NCBI GenBank assembly: GCA_017347445.1 | Contig: AP021856.1 | Location: forward strand, 1,620,613-1,684,612 | DNA: 64,000 nucleotides | Direction: 5' to 3' | From: Candidatus Brocadia pituitae | Lineage (GTDB): Bacteria; Planctomycetota; Brocadiia; Brocadiales; Brocadiaceae | In this document: one piece after another, positions 7,898-17,297 of the stretch | Layout: each line of letters opens with the position of its first letter | Position numbering within the stretch: the first letter of the stretch is position 1 | The notes under the pieces: generated by a model | Told to the model about the DNA's origin: nothing | The model's database searches: none | The model's input: the letters and a program-made list of their open reading frames with translations, nothing else | Position numbers and translations under genes: made by a program

Positions 7898-9361
7898 TTA
7901 TATTCTATCTTGTCTGATAAACAGACCTGCTGCCGCGATAAAAATCAGGAATAGGGCAGAATTTATACTGAGGGTTCGCATTAGATTACCGGTAGAAAAG
8001 ATGTTTCTGCAGAACCATCCGGCGAAAAACAGTATAAGTGCTATTCCTGTGAAACTCAATATATGCCTGATATGATAGGGTATCGGGTAGTATTTCATTC
8101 CCATAACATAGCAGATCAGCATCATGCTAAAGTAGCAAAGAAAGGTTGCCCACGCCGAGCCTACGTATCCGAATACGGGAATCCACCAGATATTTAAACC
8201 AATAGTAATGCCCGCGCCAATCAATGATATTATGGCGCCTTTGCTGGTTTGATCGGAAAGCTTGTACCAGATGGAAAGATTATAATAAACGCCGAGAAAC
8301 AAATTGGCGAGCAGCAATATCGGAACTACTTTTAATCCCTCATAAAATTGCTCACCAATAAAGTGTTTGAAGAGGTCTATGCATAACGTTACGAACAGGA
8401 ATATTCCCAGGCACACAATTACAAAATAATCCATTACCCTGGCGTATATGGTTTTTTTGTCTAATGTTTTTGCATGAGAAAAAAAGAACGGCTCTGCGGC
8501 AAAACGAAATGCCTGAATAAACAAACTCATCAGGATGGAAAGTTTGTAATTTGCCCCGTAAATGCCAACCTGGCTCAAAGTTCCCTTGCCTGCTGGAAGG
8601 AGATATTTCATGATTGCCCGATCCAGTGTTTCATTTACCATGCCACCCAGCCCTACGATTAATAATGGTAAACCGTAAGCGATCATTTTCCTCCAGAGCG
8701 TTGGATCGAAACCCTTTTTCATCCACAAAATTTCCTTGGACAATAAGGGAAGTGTGATGATGCTTGCCGCGAGATTTGAAATAAAAACATAACCCACGCC
8801 AATGGTTGCATCATAAAATGGCAGCGAAATATTTGATTTATGCTGCATATATGGACAGAGCATTAAAAAATAGATATTGAGGATGATATTGCTGATGATA
8901 TTGATGTTTTTTACGATGGCAAATTTTGTCGGACGCCCTTGTTGTCTGAGCAAAGCAAAGGGGATACTCGCCATGGCGTCAAAACCCAGGATGAGGGAAA
9001 AAATGACGATGTATTCCGGATGATTCGGATAGCGGATGACATTGGCAATCGGTTGTGCAAATACGCCCATGCCGAGCATGAAAACTACCGAAGAAATGCT
9101 AACGGAAACAAATGCCGTCGGAAACACCTTGTCTTTTTTTTCTTCGTCCTGCGAGAAACGGAAAAATGCCGTCTCCATTCCATAGGTAAGCACCACAAGA
9201 AAAAACGAAATATAGGCATACAATTCACTCACCACTCCGTACTCATCCGTGTCAAAAACCCTTGTGTGCAGCGGCACGAGAAGATAGTTGAGAAAGCGGC
9301 CGAATATAGTACTCAAACCATACACAGCCGTTTGTGAGGCAAGTTTTCTAAGCGGACTCAA
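7898..9361 (-). CDS. Polysaccharide/oligosaccharide flippase (Wzx-like, MOP superfamily)
   Basis: A 487-residue protein with 12-14 predicted membrane helices and the N-terminal pattern KLASQTAVYGLSTIFGRFLN typical of polysaccharide biosynthesis (PST/Wzx) flippases. Such proteins move undecaprenyl-linked sugar repeat units across the inner membrane. Length and start (basic residues before the first helix) fit the family. No glycosyltransferase operon adjoins it, so its substrate cannot be told from context. Its position near lpxD/lpxI suggests a surface-glycan role. Confidence 0.85.
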   Translation of the reverse strand: MSPLRKLASQTAVYGLSTIFGRFLNYLLVPLHTRVFDTDEYGVVSELYAYISFFLVVLTYGMETAFFRFSQDEEKKDKVFPTAFVSVSISSVVFMLGMGVFAQPIANVIRYPNHPEYIVIFSLILGFDAMASIPFALLRQQGRPTKFAIVKNINIISNIILNIYFLMLCPYMQHKSNISLPFYDATIGVGYVFISNLAASIITLPLLSKEILWMKKGFDPTLWRKMIAYGLPLLIVGLGGMVNETLDRAIMKYLLPAGKGTLSQVGIYGANYKLSILMSLFIQAFRFAAEPFFFSHAKTLDKKTIYARVMDYFVIVCLGIFLFVTLCIDLFKHFIGEQFYEGLKVVPILLLANLFLGVYYNLSIWYKLSDQTSKGAIISLIGAGITIGLNIWWIPVFGYVGSAWATFLCYFSMMLICYVMGMKYYPIPYHIRHILSFTGIALILFFAGWFCRNIFSTGNLMRTLSINSALFLIFIAAAGLFIRQDRI

Positions 9362-9454
9362 TGCAGAAGATTATTCGTTGAAAAATAGATGATTCTTTTG
9401 CGTTAACCCAAAGATAACGTTTTCCTGGGTATAACCTTGTTTATACACACAACG

Positions 9455-9994
9455 CTATTCCTTTTCTTTTTTCACAAAGTCAAGTGCAGCCGAATTGATA
9501 CAATAGCGGAGACGGGTAGGCGGTGGGCCATCATGAAACATGTGCCCAAGATGAGCATCACACCGGTTGCATGTAACTTCAGTTCGTACCATCCCATGAC
9601 TTGTATCGGGAGAGGTATTAACGTTTTGTCCAGAAATTGGTTCCCAAAAACTTGGCCAACCTGTCCCGGAATCGAATTTTGCTTCTGATCGGAATAAATC
9701 ATTCCCACAACCCACACACCGGAATATCCCTTTTCCTTTAAAATTATGGTATTCACCGGTAAAAGGCGGTTCTGTCCCTTTTTGACGGATAATCTTATAT
9801 TGTTCCGGTGTTAGTATTCGCTTCCCCCCACCGTCACTTTTCATAACTTTTTCGGGCATGGTTATCCCTTTCTCTTTTAAATCAAAGGAATGATCTTTTG
9901 CAATGGCAATTATTTGTTTTTCTGTGATTTTTACCCTATTGCATGCAAGTAAGATACATGAAAATAAAAGCATAGCGAATCGCAAAAAAACCAT
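9455..9994 (-). CDS. msrB: Peptide-methionine (R)-S-oxide reductase MsrB, lipoprotein form
   Basis: A 179-residue enzyme that reduces methionine-R-sulfoxide in proteins. The N-terminus is a lipoprotein signal ending LLFSCILLAC18, so it should be anchored in a membrane facing the periplasm or paryphoplasm. The MsrB fold starts near residue 58. Zinc is held by CVGC (93-96) and CNRC (142-145), and the catalytic cysteine is Cys165 in RYCINSAAL. The family motifs GTGWPSFW and HLGHMFHDG are intact. An exported form suggests repair of oxidised envelope proteins. It appears to be transcribed alone. Confidence 0.93.
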   Translation of the reverse strand: MVFLRFAMLLFSCILLACNRVKITEKQIIAIAKDHSFDLKEKGITMPEKVMKSDGGGKRILTPEQYKIIRQKGTEPPFTGEYHNFKGKGIFRCVGCGNDLFRSEAKFDSGTGWPSFWEPISGQNVNTSPDTSHGMVRTEVTCNRCDAHLGHMFHDGPPPTRLRYCINSAALDFVKKEKE

Positions 9995-10071
9995 GATTCA
10001 TTTCCGCTTTATCATACAACGCCCCTGAAAAGAGCAATACACAGAAAAAGTTCGGTATGTACTGGGAACTG

Positions 10072-10497
10072 CTAGTCTTCTGTATGACGAGATGACTGCC
10101 TCAACCGTTTTGTTCCACCCCGATGATGTTTGAAATCCAAACGGCGCTTCTTTGATGCTAACGTGGGCTTTGTTTGTCGCCTTGGTTTTGGCTTTTCAAC
10201 GGCCTTGCGAATTAATTCAACTAACCGGTTGATTGCATCCTGACGGTTTCTTTCCTGGGTTCGGAAACGCCGCGCAACGATGATAAGTACACCACCTCCT
10301 ATACTACGTTTGCCGGTAATGCGATTGAGGCGTTCGCGAACGTCTCCTGGAAGTGAAGGGGAGTTTCGTACATCAAAGCGAAGCTGCACAGCCGATGCAA
10401 CCTTGTTAACATTCTGTCCGCCCGGTCCGGAAGCACGGATAAAATCACAATGAATTTCATTCTCGTCTAATGAAATTGTGCGGGTAATCTGAATCAC
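10072..10497 (-). CDS. arfB: Alternative ribosome-rescue factor ArfB (YaeJ-type hydrolase)
   Basis: A 141-residue release-factor-like protein that frees stalled ribosomes by hydrolysing peptidyl-tRNA. The GGQ catalytic motif is at residues 26-28 in SGPGGQNVNKVASAVQL. The C-terminal tail is strongly basic (KPKPRRQTKPTLASKKRR and beyond), as needed to occupy the empty mRNA channel. Length matches E. coli ArfB (140 residues). It stands between msrB and a cyclophilin on the same strand with moderate gaps. Confidence 0.92.
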   Translation of the reverse strand: MIQITRTISLDENEIHCDFIRASGPGGQNVNKVASAVQLRFDVRNSPSLPGDVRERLNRITGKRSIGGGVLIIVARRFRTQERNRQDAINRLVELIRKAVEKPKPRRQTKPTLASKKRRLDFKHHRGGTKRLRQSSRHTED

Positions 10498-10585
10498 GTT
10501 TCTTAAACATTCCTGATGGTATTAAACTCGCAGTATCAAATGAATCCCTGGAATTATTCTTGTTAACCCAATTAATCAAATGCCT

Positions 10586-11071
10586 TTAGCTTTCAGATAT
10601 CGTTACCTTAGTCATGGTATCGCCTTGACGAATGGCATTAACGATCTCCTGGCCACTGACTACTTTACCAAAGACTGTATGTTTTCCATTGAGGTGAGGT
10701 TGAGGTGAATGCGTGATAAAAAACTGACTGCCATTCGTATTTGGACCTGCATTAGCCATGGATATCACCCCTGTGTCGTGGGTCAGCGGGTTTCCTTTTA
10801 CTTCATCTTCAAACCTGTAGCCGGGTCCTCCCCGGCCCGTGCCGGTAGGGTCTCCACCCTGGATCATAAAATCGCTGATCACCCTGTGGAACAATAATCC
10901 ATCATAGAAACCTTCTTTGACGAGAAAGACAAAATTATTGACTGTTTTCGGGGCATTTTTTGGAAAGAATTCTATCGAGATCGTACCCCGGTTGGTCTCA
11001 ATAGTTGCGTGATAGGTTTTCGTCGGATCAATCTGCATCGCCGGCGGACTACTCCACTGTTTCTCAGGCAT
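10586..11071 (-). CDS. Cyclophilin-type peptidyl-prolyl cis-trans isomerase
   Basis: A 161-residue cyclophilin without a signal peptide, so probably cytoplasmic. Catalytic and binding residues are visible in [21 protein letters not shown] (the FHR Arg) and in the SQFFIT and LNGKHTVFG blocks. It catalyses proline isomerisation during protein folding. It is the upstream gene of a same-strand run with arfB and msrB. The start ATG has a GGAGTT ribosome-binding site about 5 bases upstream. Confidence 0.93.
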   Translation of the reverse strand: MPEKQWSSPPAMQIDPTKTYHATIETNRGTISIEFFPKNAPKTVNNFVFLVKEGFYDGLLFHRVISDFMIQGGDPTGTGRGGPGYRFEDEVKGNPLTHDTGVISMANAGPNTNGSQFFITHSPQPHLNGKHTVFGKVVSGQEIVNAIRQGDTMTKVTISES

Positions 11072-11266
11072 CAGGAACTCCTTTCAGGGAAAATGCTTAT
11101 AAAATGGGATTTTCATTATAAGATTTATATTATCACTTTATTGTCTTTAACGCAACTTCAATAATGACTATAAAAAATACACCGATGCCAATAATTGATC
11201 AAACGTTGAAATCGTACCAATAAGTTTGCTATGATTATACCCAATCATTACCTGTACTTAAAATTT

Positions 11267-12389
11267 ATGATTACGATTGCCTATATCCTTTCTTCAATCA
11301 TGTTTATTTTTGGTGTTAAGGGGCTCAGTTCACCAAAAACTGCGCATCGGGGTAATGTGATTGCCATGATTGCGATGCTTATTGCCATCATGATCACTCT
11401 TTTTCACCAGAAGATTCAAGACTTTAGTTTTATCCTTGCAAGTAGTTTTGTCGGGAGCACCATAAGCGTCATTCTTGCTAAAAAAGCCAAACTGACTGCG
11501 CTACCCAGGATTGTAGCCTTTTATAATGGGCTTGGGGGGGCGGTGTCGGTGTCTGTTGCACTGACAGAGCACTATCTCATCATACGCGAACTGCAACTGA
11601 ATATTATCATTTCCATCGTACTTGGTTTGCTTATTGGTATGGTAACCCTTACGGGCAGCCTTGTAGTATACGCTAAATTCCAGAATTATTTTAAAGCGGC
11701 CCCTTTAGTCTATACAATAAAGTATGCGCTGCATCTGCTCCTTTTCATCGTTTGTCTGGCATTTTGCATTCTCATATCATTTCATCAGACCTGTGGAATA
11801 TATCTTCTTGCCTTTTTTGTTATTTCTTCTGCTCTGGGAATATTAATTGTCATTCCTATTGGCGGCGCAAACATGCCAGTGGTCGTATTATTGCTGATTT
11901 CGTATACCGGTTTGGTTATCGTAGCAACGGGGTTTTTATTTTCCAGCAACGTTTCTATTATGACTGGTGTGATTATCTGCGCTTCCGGTATTGTTCTGAC
12001 AATTCTGAAATGTAAAGCAATAGAAAGTTCCTCTCCGGCAGAAGCGCTGAAATTCATTAAAATTAATGTTCTGGAGAATGATGGCAAAAAATACTGAAGT
12101 AGTGTAATAGCGCATACGCCGGAAGATTTAGTAGCACTGCTTGAGAACACACAATCGATAATTATTATTCTTGACTATGGTCTTACTGCTGTTCAGGCGC
12201 AATGCCTTTTTCATGTTTTGGGAAATGCCCTGATTGATAAAGGCGTTCGTGTCCGTCTTGCAGCATATCCTGCTACAGGATGAATGTCTGGCCATATGCA
12301 CGTCCTCCTGACAGATGATTTTTGGCAACATCAAAGTTGGCGTTACGTATACGGTACAATTACTGAAGGTCAGAGTAAAGAGAAACTGA
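11267..12389 (+). pseudogene. pntB: Decayed NAD(P) transhydrogenase beta subunit (pntB)
   Basis: The open part (start ATG 11231 or better 11267, stop 12095-12097) encodes the membrane domain of PntB: GVKGLSSPKTAHRGN, FYNGLGGAVS, TLTGSLVVYAKFQ and VIPIGGANMPVVV are family blocks. The NADP-binding domain continues in the same frame after the TGA (DYGLTAVQAQ, then VRLAAYPATG), meets a second in-frame TGA at 12281-12283 where PntB has an Arg, and resumes MSGHMHVLL. About 100 residues are then missing, and the family C-terminus (MIFGNIKVGV) appears in another frame up to 12389. Two stops, a deletion and a frame change mark a pseudogene. No pntA is near. Confidence 0.88.
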
Positions 12390-12401
12390 GGGTTGCCAAT
12401 G

Positions 12402-13463
12402 TTATTCTCCGTGCGGTTCCGACACCCCCGCTTCATAAAAGGTAGCCATTTCATGCAGCAATTTTACTCCCGCTTCTATCAGGCTTATACCTAAAGCCGC
12501 ACCAGTGCCTTCACCTAACCTCATGTTCAGATCAAGTATTGGGCGTTTGTTTAAGAATTTTAACATCATACTGTGCCCCTTTTCTGCAGAGACGTGAGAT
12601 GCTATCAGGTAGTTGTTCACTTTTGGTTCTATTGCATGGGCTATTAATGCCCCAGCCGTTGAAATAAATCCGTCAAGCATTACCGGTATACGATAACGTG
12701 CAGCGCCCAGGCATAAACCGGCAATGCCGCCAATCTCATATCCACCAACCTTTGCCAAGACATCTATTGGGTCATTGGAATTTGGTTGATTCACCGTGAT
12801 GGCCCTTGTTATTATCTCTCGCTTTCTCCGGAGAGATTCATCATCTAATCCGGTACCGCGGCCTGTTACCGACATTACATCCATGCTCCCCAGGACGGAA
12901 AGCAGCGCACTGCTTGGGGTCGTATTGGCAATCCCCATATCTCCCGTGCCAACAATATCGATTCCGTCTTCAAGTTCTTCCTCAATCAGCTCGATGCCGG
13001 ATTCAATGGACCGGATGGCCTCTTCCCTGGACATCGCAGGTCCTACCGCCATATTTCTTGTACCAAGACCAACCTTCTTGATCTTCAGATACGGTTGTGA
13101 CTCCAGATGTGAAGCAATCCCGCAATCAACCACAATCACCTTTGCGCCAATATGACGTGCAAGCACGTTGATAGCCGCACCTCCTTCTATAAAATTTTGC
13201 ACCATTTGTCTGGTAACTTGCTGTGGAAAGGTACTGACTCCTTCTTCTGCTACGCCGTGGTCGCCTGCCATCGTAAATATCTTTTTATGTTTGATTGTGC
13301 AGATAACAGTACCTTTTATTGAAGCATAAATCGTTGCTAATTCTTCTAACCGTCCAAGGCTGCCCCGTGGTATTGCAAAGGTATTAAATTTTGCTTGAAT
13401 TTCACCTGTAGCATCAATCAATACCTCTTTAATATGATCTACTGTATGCTTTAACAACTTCAT
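12402..13463 (-). CDS. cobT: Nicotinate-nucleotide-dimethylbenzimidazole phosphoribosyltransferase CobT
   Basis: A 353-residue enzyme that transfers phosphoribose from nicotinate mononucleotide to a lower-ligand base in cobalamin nucleotide-loop assembly. Family blocks include PRGSLGRLEELA, FTMAGDHGV and GTGDMGIANTT. The catalytic Glu318 lies in RLGEGTGAAL. Length is typical. It faces the pntB remnant (convergent) and diverges from the pilus block. No other cobalamin gene and no cobalamin riboswitch is visible nearby. Anammox bacteria use many corrinoid and heme enzymes, so a functional gene is expected. Confidence 0.94.
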   Translation of the reverse strand: MKLLKHTVDHIKEVLIDATGEIQAKFNTFAIPRGSLGRLEELATIYASIKGTVICTIKHKKIFTMAGDHGVAEEGVSTFPQQVTRQMVQNFIEGGAAINVLARHIGAKVIVVDCGIASHLESQPYLKIKKVGLGTRNMAVGPAMSREEAIRSIESGIELIEEELEDGIDIVGTGDMGIANTTPSSALLSVLGSMDVMSVTGRGTGLDDESLRRKREIITRAITVNQPNSNDPIDVLAKVGGYEIGGIAGLCLGAARYRIPVMLDGFISTAGALIAHAIEPKVNNYLIASHVSAEKGHSMMLKFLNKRPILDLNMRLGEGTGAALGISLIEAGVKLLHEMATFYEAGVSEPHGE

Positions 13464-13594
13464 AGGATAGCTTACAACACTATATCATACAATTTCTTAT
13501 AACATGTCTGGTTAAAACATTTTTACGTTTTACCGATAATCCTCAAGAAACGGCGTATAGATATCCGGCGGGTTCGTAATGCCCGTATTTTTTT

Positions 13595-15367
13595 ATGGCT
13601 TGTGAATTTTATCTGTACCATGAGGATATTTCAAGAAAATTCAACATGAACGCACCCCTGTATCAGTTAGAAGACGCCTTATTGAATGCTGGTACCATCA
13701 ATAAAGAACAGATGGATAAGGCCTGTGAAATTAAAAAAAAAGAGAACATCCCCCTGGAAGATGTCCTTGTAAAACTCGGATATTCAACATATACAGAAAT
13801 CATCACCTGTATGTCCCTCTATTATGATTTACCGGTAATCGACATCGAGAAGGTCACCATTCCCCCAGAAATGATGAGTTTATTGCCCGCATCACTCATA
13901 AAAAAATATGGTGTCATACCAATATCAAAAAATAACGGCATCATAACCATTGCGGTGAGTAATCAACCTGACCTTGGGTTTATAGACAATTTACGTTTTC
14001 GGCTAAACGCTGATATCAAGTGTGTGCTTGCCACGCCGGAGAATCTGAAGAATACCATTCGTAAACATTTCGATCAGGAACCTGCGCAAACTATTGATAC
14101 CTTAATGAAAGAGCTCACCGTCCATGAGACATCCCTAAATAAGGAGGTAGAAGGTAACCGGTTAGATAAGCAACAGAGAGGAACGAATGAGCCCGAAGAC
14201 GAAGGGCCTGTTATACAACTCGTCGACTTGATTATCAATAAAGCCACTGCATCCCGTGCCAGCGATATCCATGTAGAGCCACTTTCCAACAGATTACGAA
14301 TACGATACCGTATCGATGGAGTATGCCAGGAGGCTGAAGTTCTTCCCAAACATCTTCAGGACTCTGTCATTTCGAGAATTAAGATCCTCGCCAACATTGA
14401 TATTGCAGAGAAAAGACGGCCTCAGGATGGTCGTATCAGCCTGGGAAATACAGGAAAAGAGTTAGACATCCGGGTATCCTGTTTACCCTCCATTTATGGA
14501 GAGAGCATTGTTATGCGACTCCTTGAAAAATCGACTATTCTGATGGACCTGAACAACGTGGGATTTTACGAAAATGACGCCAAACGCTTTCACTCCATTA
14601 TAAAAAAACCCCATGGCATATTCTTAATTACCGGCCCCACAGGGAGTGGTAAGACAACAACTCTGTATGCAATCATTAATGAAGTGAATAAAACTGATAC
14701 AAAGATCATTACCGCAGAAGACCCGGTGGAATATACCCTTGCCGGCGTTAATCAGGCAGAGGTAAATGAAAAGATAGGTTATACTTTTCCTGCGATCTTA
14801 AGAACAATGCTCCGGCAGGATCCCAATATCATCCTTGTGGGTGAAATCCGTGATACGGAGACAGCGGACACAGCCATTGCCGCTGCCTTAACTGGGCACC
14901 TTGTCCTCAGCACCCTCCATACCAATGATGCTCCATCCGCCATCACAAGGCTGATTGACATGGGGATAAAACCCTTTCTTGTTGCCACTTCTTTGCAAGG
15001 TATCATGGCGCAACGTCTGGTGAGAATGATCTGTACCCAATGCAAAGAGCCGTCTGCTTACACCCATGAACAGTTAACTGAAATGGGGTTTGAGACAGAA
15101 GAATTAAAAGATGCCCTGTTTTATAAAGGGAAAGGCTGCAAGCACTGTAATAACATTGGATACCATGGCAGAATAGGTATTTACGAACTGCTGGAAATGA
15201 ATGAGACCTTACGTGACATGACCTATCACGTCGCTGCAACAAACGAAATCAGAAAAGTCGCACGAACTCATGGTATGACAACGCTGAAAGAGGATGGACT
15301 GAGAAAGGCAAAAGACGGGAAAACAACGCTAGAGGAAGTCTTTCGAATTACCGGCGTGGATAATTAG
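13595..15367 (+). CDS. Type IV pilus/type II secretion assembly ATPase (PilB/GspE), copy 1
   Basis: A 590-residue hexameric ATPase that powers pilus extension. The N-terminal 150 residues form an MshEN-like domain (LEDALLNAGTINKEQMDKA and the LPVIDI segment), a known c-di-GMP-binding fold. The ATPase core has Walker A GPTGSGKTT (347-355), Walker B ILVGEIRD (about 415) and the Asp/His boxes. A zinc-binding pair CTQC/CKHC sits near 480-520. No strong ribosome-binding site precedes ATG 13595, and ATG 13646 (MNAPLYQLED) fits the family start better. It is followed at 36 bases by a second, different ATPase gene. Confidence 0.92.
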   Translation: MACEFYLYHEDISRKFNMNAPLYQLEDALLNAGTINKEQMDKACEIKKKENIPLEDVLVKLGYSTYTEIITCMSLYYDLPVIDIEKVTIPPEMMSLLPASLIKKYGVIPISKNNGIITIAVSNQPDLGFIDNLRFRLNADIKCVLATPENLKNTIRKHFDQEPAQTIDTLMKELTVHETSLNKEVEGNRLDKQQRGTNEPEDEGPVIQLVDLIINKATASRASDIHVEPLSNRLRIRYRIDGVCQEAEVLPKHLQDSVISRIKILANIDIAEKRRPQDGRISLGNTGKELDIRVSCLPSIYGESIVMRLLEKSTILMDLNNVGFYENDAKRFHSIIKKPHGIFLITGPTGSGKTTTLYAIINEVNKTDTKIITAEDPVEYTLAGVNQAEVNEKIGYTFPAILRTMLRQDPNIILVGEIRDTETADTAIAAALTGHLVLSTLHTNDAPSAITRLIDMGIKPFLVATSLQGIMAQRLVRMICTQCKEPSAYTHEQLTEMGFETEELKDALFYKGKGCKHCNNIGYHGRIGIYELLEMNETLRDMTYHVAATNEIRKVARTHGMTTLKEDGLRKAKDGKTTLEEVFRITGVDN

Positions 15368-15403
15368 GGAAAAGCCCCTTCAAACTATGCAAATAGAATT
15401 ATT

Positions 15404-17146
15404 ATGCGTGTAAAAGAAAAAACAAAAATAGACGTAAAAACCGAAGCAAAGAAAAGACTCTTCGGACAATTATTGAAGGATAAAGGGTTTGTTACGGAAG
15501 AGCAAATCAGGGAGGCCTTGGCTATCCAAAAGCAGAATGGTGGTTTACTCGAAGATATCCTCATAAGTCTTCACTATATAACCAACAAGCAGATTATGCA
15601 GGCATTAAGCGAACATATGGGATTAGAGTTAGTAGATATTGCAGACAGAGAAATACCGGGCGAGATAATTCATTTGGTGCCTCATGCAATTGCTCACCTA
15701 TATCGCATTATTCCTCTTGGGATTAAAGACAACATCCTCACCATCGCTCAGGATGATGCATTCAATTTCGAAACGATAGATGATTTACGATTGATCCTTA
15801 AATATTCAATAAAATCCATGCTCTGCAGTAAAAACGCAATCACCCGGGCGCTGGAAAAATACTATCCCAGGAAACACGAGTCTATGGAACAACTATTATC
15901 TGAATTTAAAGGGGATGTGTCCTATACGGAGACTATTAAAGGTGAGTATATTGACGTTGAAGAACTCAAGAAAATGGCAGATGCTGCCCCCGTAAAGAAA
16001 TGGGTGGGGCTGATGTTTTTGGATGCCATCTCAAATAAAGCCAGTGATATTCATTTTGAGGCCTTTGAAGAAGGATTTCGGTTAAGGTATCGCATAGACG
16101 GTATGCTTTACGAAAAGGCATCTCCCCCAAAACCTATGGGAATACCAATTACTTCGAGAATAAAGGTTATCTCTGGTATGGACATTTCTGAGCGCAAATT
16201 ACCTCAGGATGGGCGCATTCAATTAAATGTTGGTGGTATTCCGATAGATTTACGGGTTTCAACGCTCCCGACCAAATATGGTGAAAGCGTTGTCATGCGC
16301 TTGCTGAATAAAACCGCCGTGTCGCTCAACCTGGACACCTTAGGTTTTACTCCAGACGACTTGCGGGTGATGTACCAGCTTTTAAATAAACCCAATGGAA
16401 TCATTCTTGTTACTGGCCCTACTGGTTCAGGAAAAACAACAACCTTGTATGCAGCGCTCAATTATTTAAATGATATCGGTACGAAAATTATTACAACGGA
16501 AGACCCCGTGGAATATGATGTTGACGGCCTCATTCAGGTACAAATAAATCCGTCTATCAATGTGAATTTTGCAAATTGTCTGAGGGCTATTTTAAGGCAA
16601 GACCCCGATATTATTCTTGTGGGTGAAATCCGGGACGAAGAATCAGCCCGCATTGCTATCCAGGCATCGCTTACGGGGCACCTAGTTTTTAGCACCTTGC
16701 ATACCAACGACTCCCCTACAACGGTCACACGGTTAATTGACATGGGTATCAAACCATACCTGCTAGCCGCCACGGTAGAGGCCGTGATCAGCCAGAGACT
16801 CGTGCGTAAGATATGTGAATCGTGCAAAGAAGGATACGAACCTACTGAACAATCACTCATGGAAGTAAACCTTACCAAGACAGATGCTGTCAGGGAAAAA
16901 TTTTTCAGGGGGAAAGGGTGTAATCATTGCAATAAAACAGGCTATAAGGGACGCATGGGAATATATGAGATCATGGTGATGAATAACGAAATACGTCGTT
17001 TAATTATCGAACAGTCAAACACTAATCTTATAAGAACCGCTGCGAAAAAAAATGGTATGAATACCCTAAGAAATAGCGGATTAGTAGCAGCATACAAAGG
17101 ATTGACAACCCTTCATGAAGTCGCAAGAGAAACCATATTGGTATAA
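15404..17146 (+). CDS. Type IV pilus/type II secretion assembly ATPase (PilB/GspE), copy 2
   Basis: A 580-residue paralogue of the preceding ATPase. The MshEN-like N-domain is clearer here: LFGQLLKDKGFVTEEQ then GLLEDILISLHYIT, matching the two c-di-GMP-binding repeats of MshEN. Walker A GPTGSGKTT, Walker B ILVGEIRD and the zinc CESC/CNHC pair are intact. It is probably co-transcribed with copy 1 and with pilC. Two complete but divergent assembly ATPases may serve two fibres, or act in sequence or as a hetero-oligomer. There is no PilT retraction ATPase in the window. Confidence 0.92.
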   Translation: MRVKEKTKIDVKTEAKKRLFGQLLKDKGFVTEEQIREALAIQKQNGGLLEDILISLHYITNKQIMQALSEHMGLELVDIADREIPGEIIHLVPHAIAHLYRIIPLGIKDNILTIAQDDAFNFETIDDLRLILKYSIKSMLCSKNAITRALEKYYPRKHESMEQLLSEFKGDVSYTETIKGEYIDVEELKKMADAAPVKKWVGLMFLDAISNKASDIHFEAFEEGFRLRYRIDGMLYEKASPPKPMGIPITSRIKVISGMDISERKLPQDGRIQLNVGGIPIDLRVSTLPTKYGESVVMRLLNKTAVSLNLDTLGFTPDDLRVMYQLLNKPNGIILVTGPTGSGKTTTLYAALNYLNDIGTKIITTEDPVEYDVDGLIQVQINPSINVNFANCLRAILRQDPDIILVGEIRDEESARIAIQASLTGHLVFSTLHTNDSPTTVTRLIDMGIKPYLLAATVEAVISQRLVRKICESCKEGYEPTEQSLMEVNLTKTDAVREKFFRGKGCNHCNKTGYKGRMGIYEIMVMNNEIRRLIIEQSNTNLIRTAAKKNGMNTLRNSGLVAAYKGLTTLHEVARETILV

Positions 17147-17172
17147 CTTTAAGGTTTAGGAATTTCAACGTT

Positions 17173-17250
17173 GAGATTCTTCGGGCGTTTCACTTCATCA
17201 GAATGACAGAGTGATGCGAAAATGTCATTCTGAGCGGAGCGAAGAATCTA
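17173..17250. repeat. Dispersed palindromic repeat between pilB2 and pilC
   Basis: Inverted repeat with arms AGATTCTTCG ... CAGAATGACA and TGTCATTCTG ... CGAAGAATCT. A weaker relative (GACCCTGAGCGG ... GATTCTTCG) lies near 38530. It may act as a transcript-stability hairpin between the two genes; that is inference. Confidence 0.65.
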
Positions 17251-17297
17251 ATTCACGATAAAGATTATTTTGTAAATAATGACAGAAGGAGTTAGCG

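Noticed and set aside
12095-12283. TGA recoding (selenocysteine or other) in pntB
   Set aside because: PntB has no Sec or Trp at these places, no SECIS-like hairpin was seen, and the gene also has a deletion and frame change.
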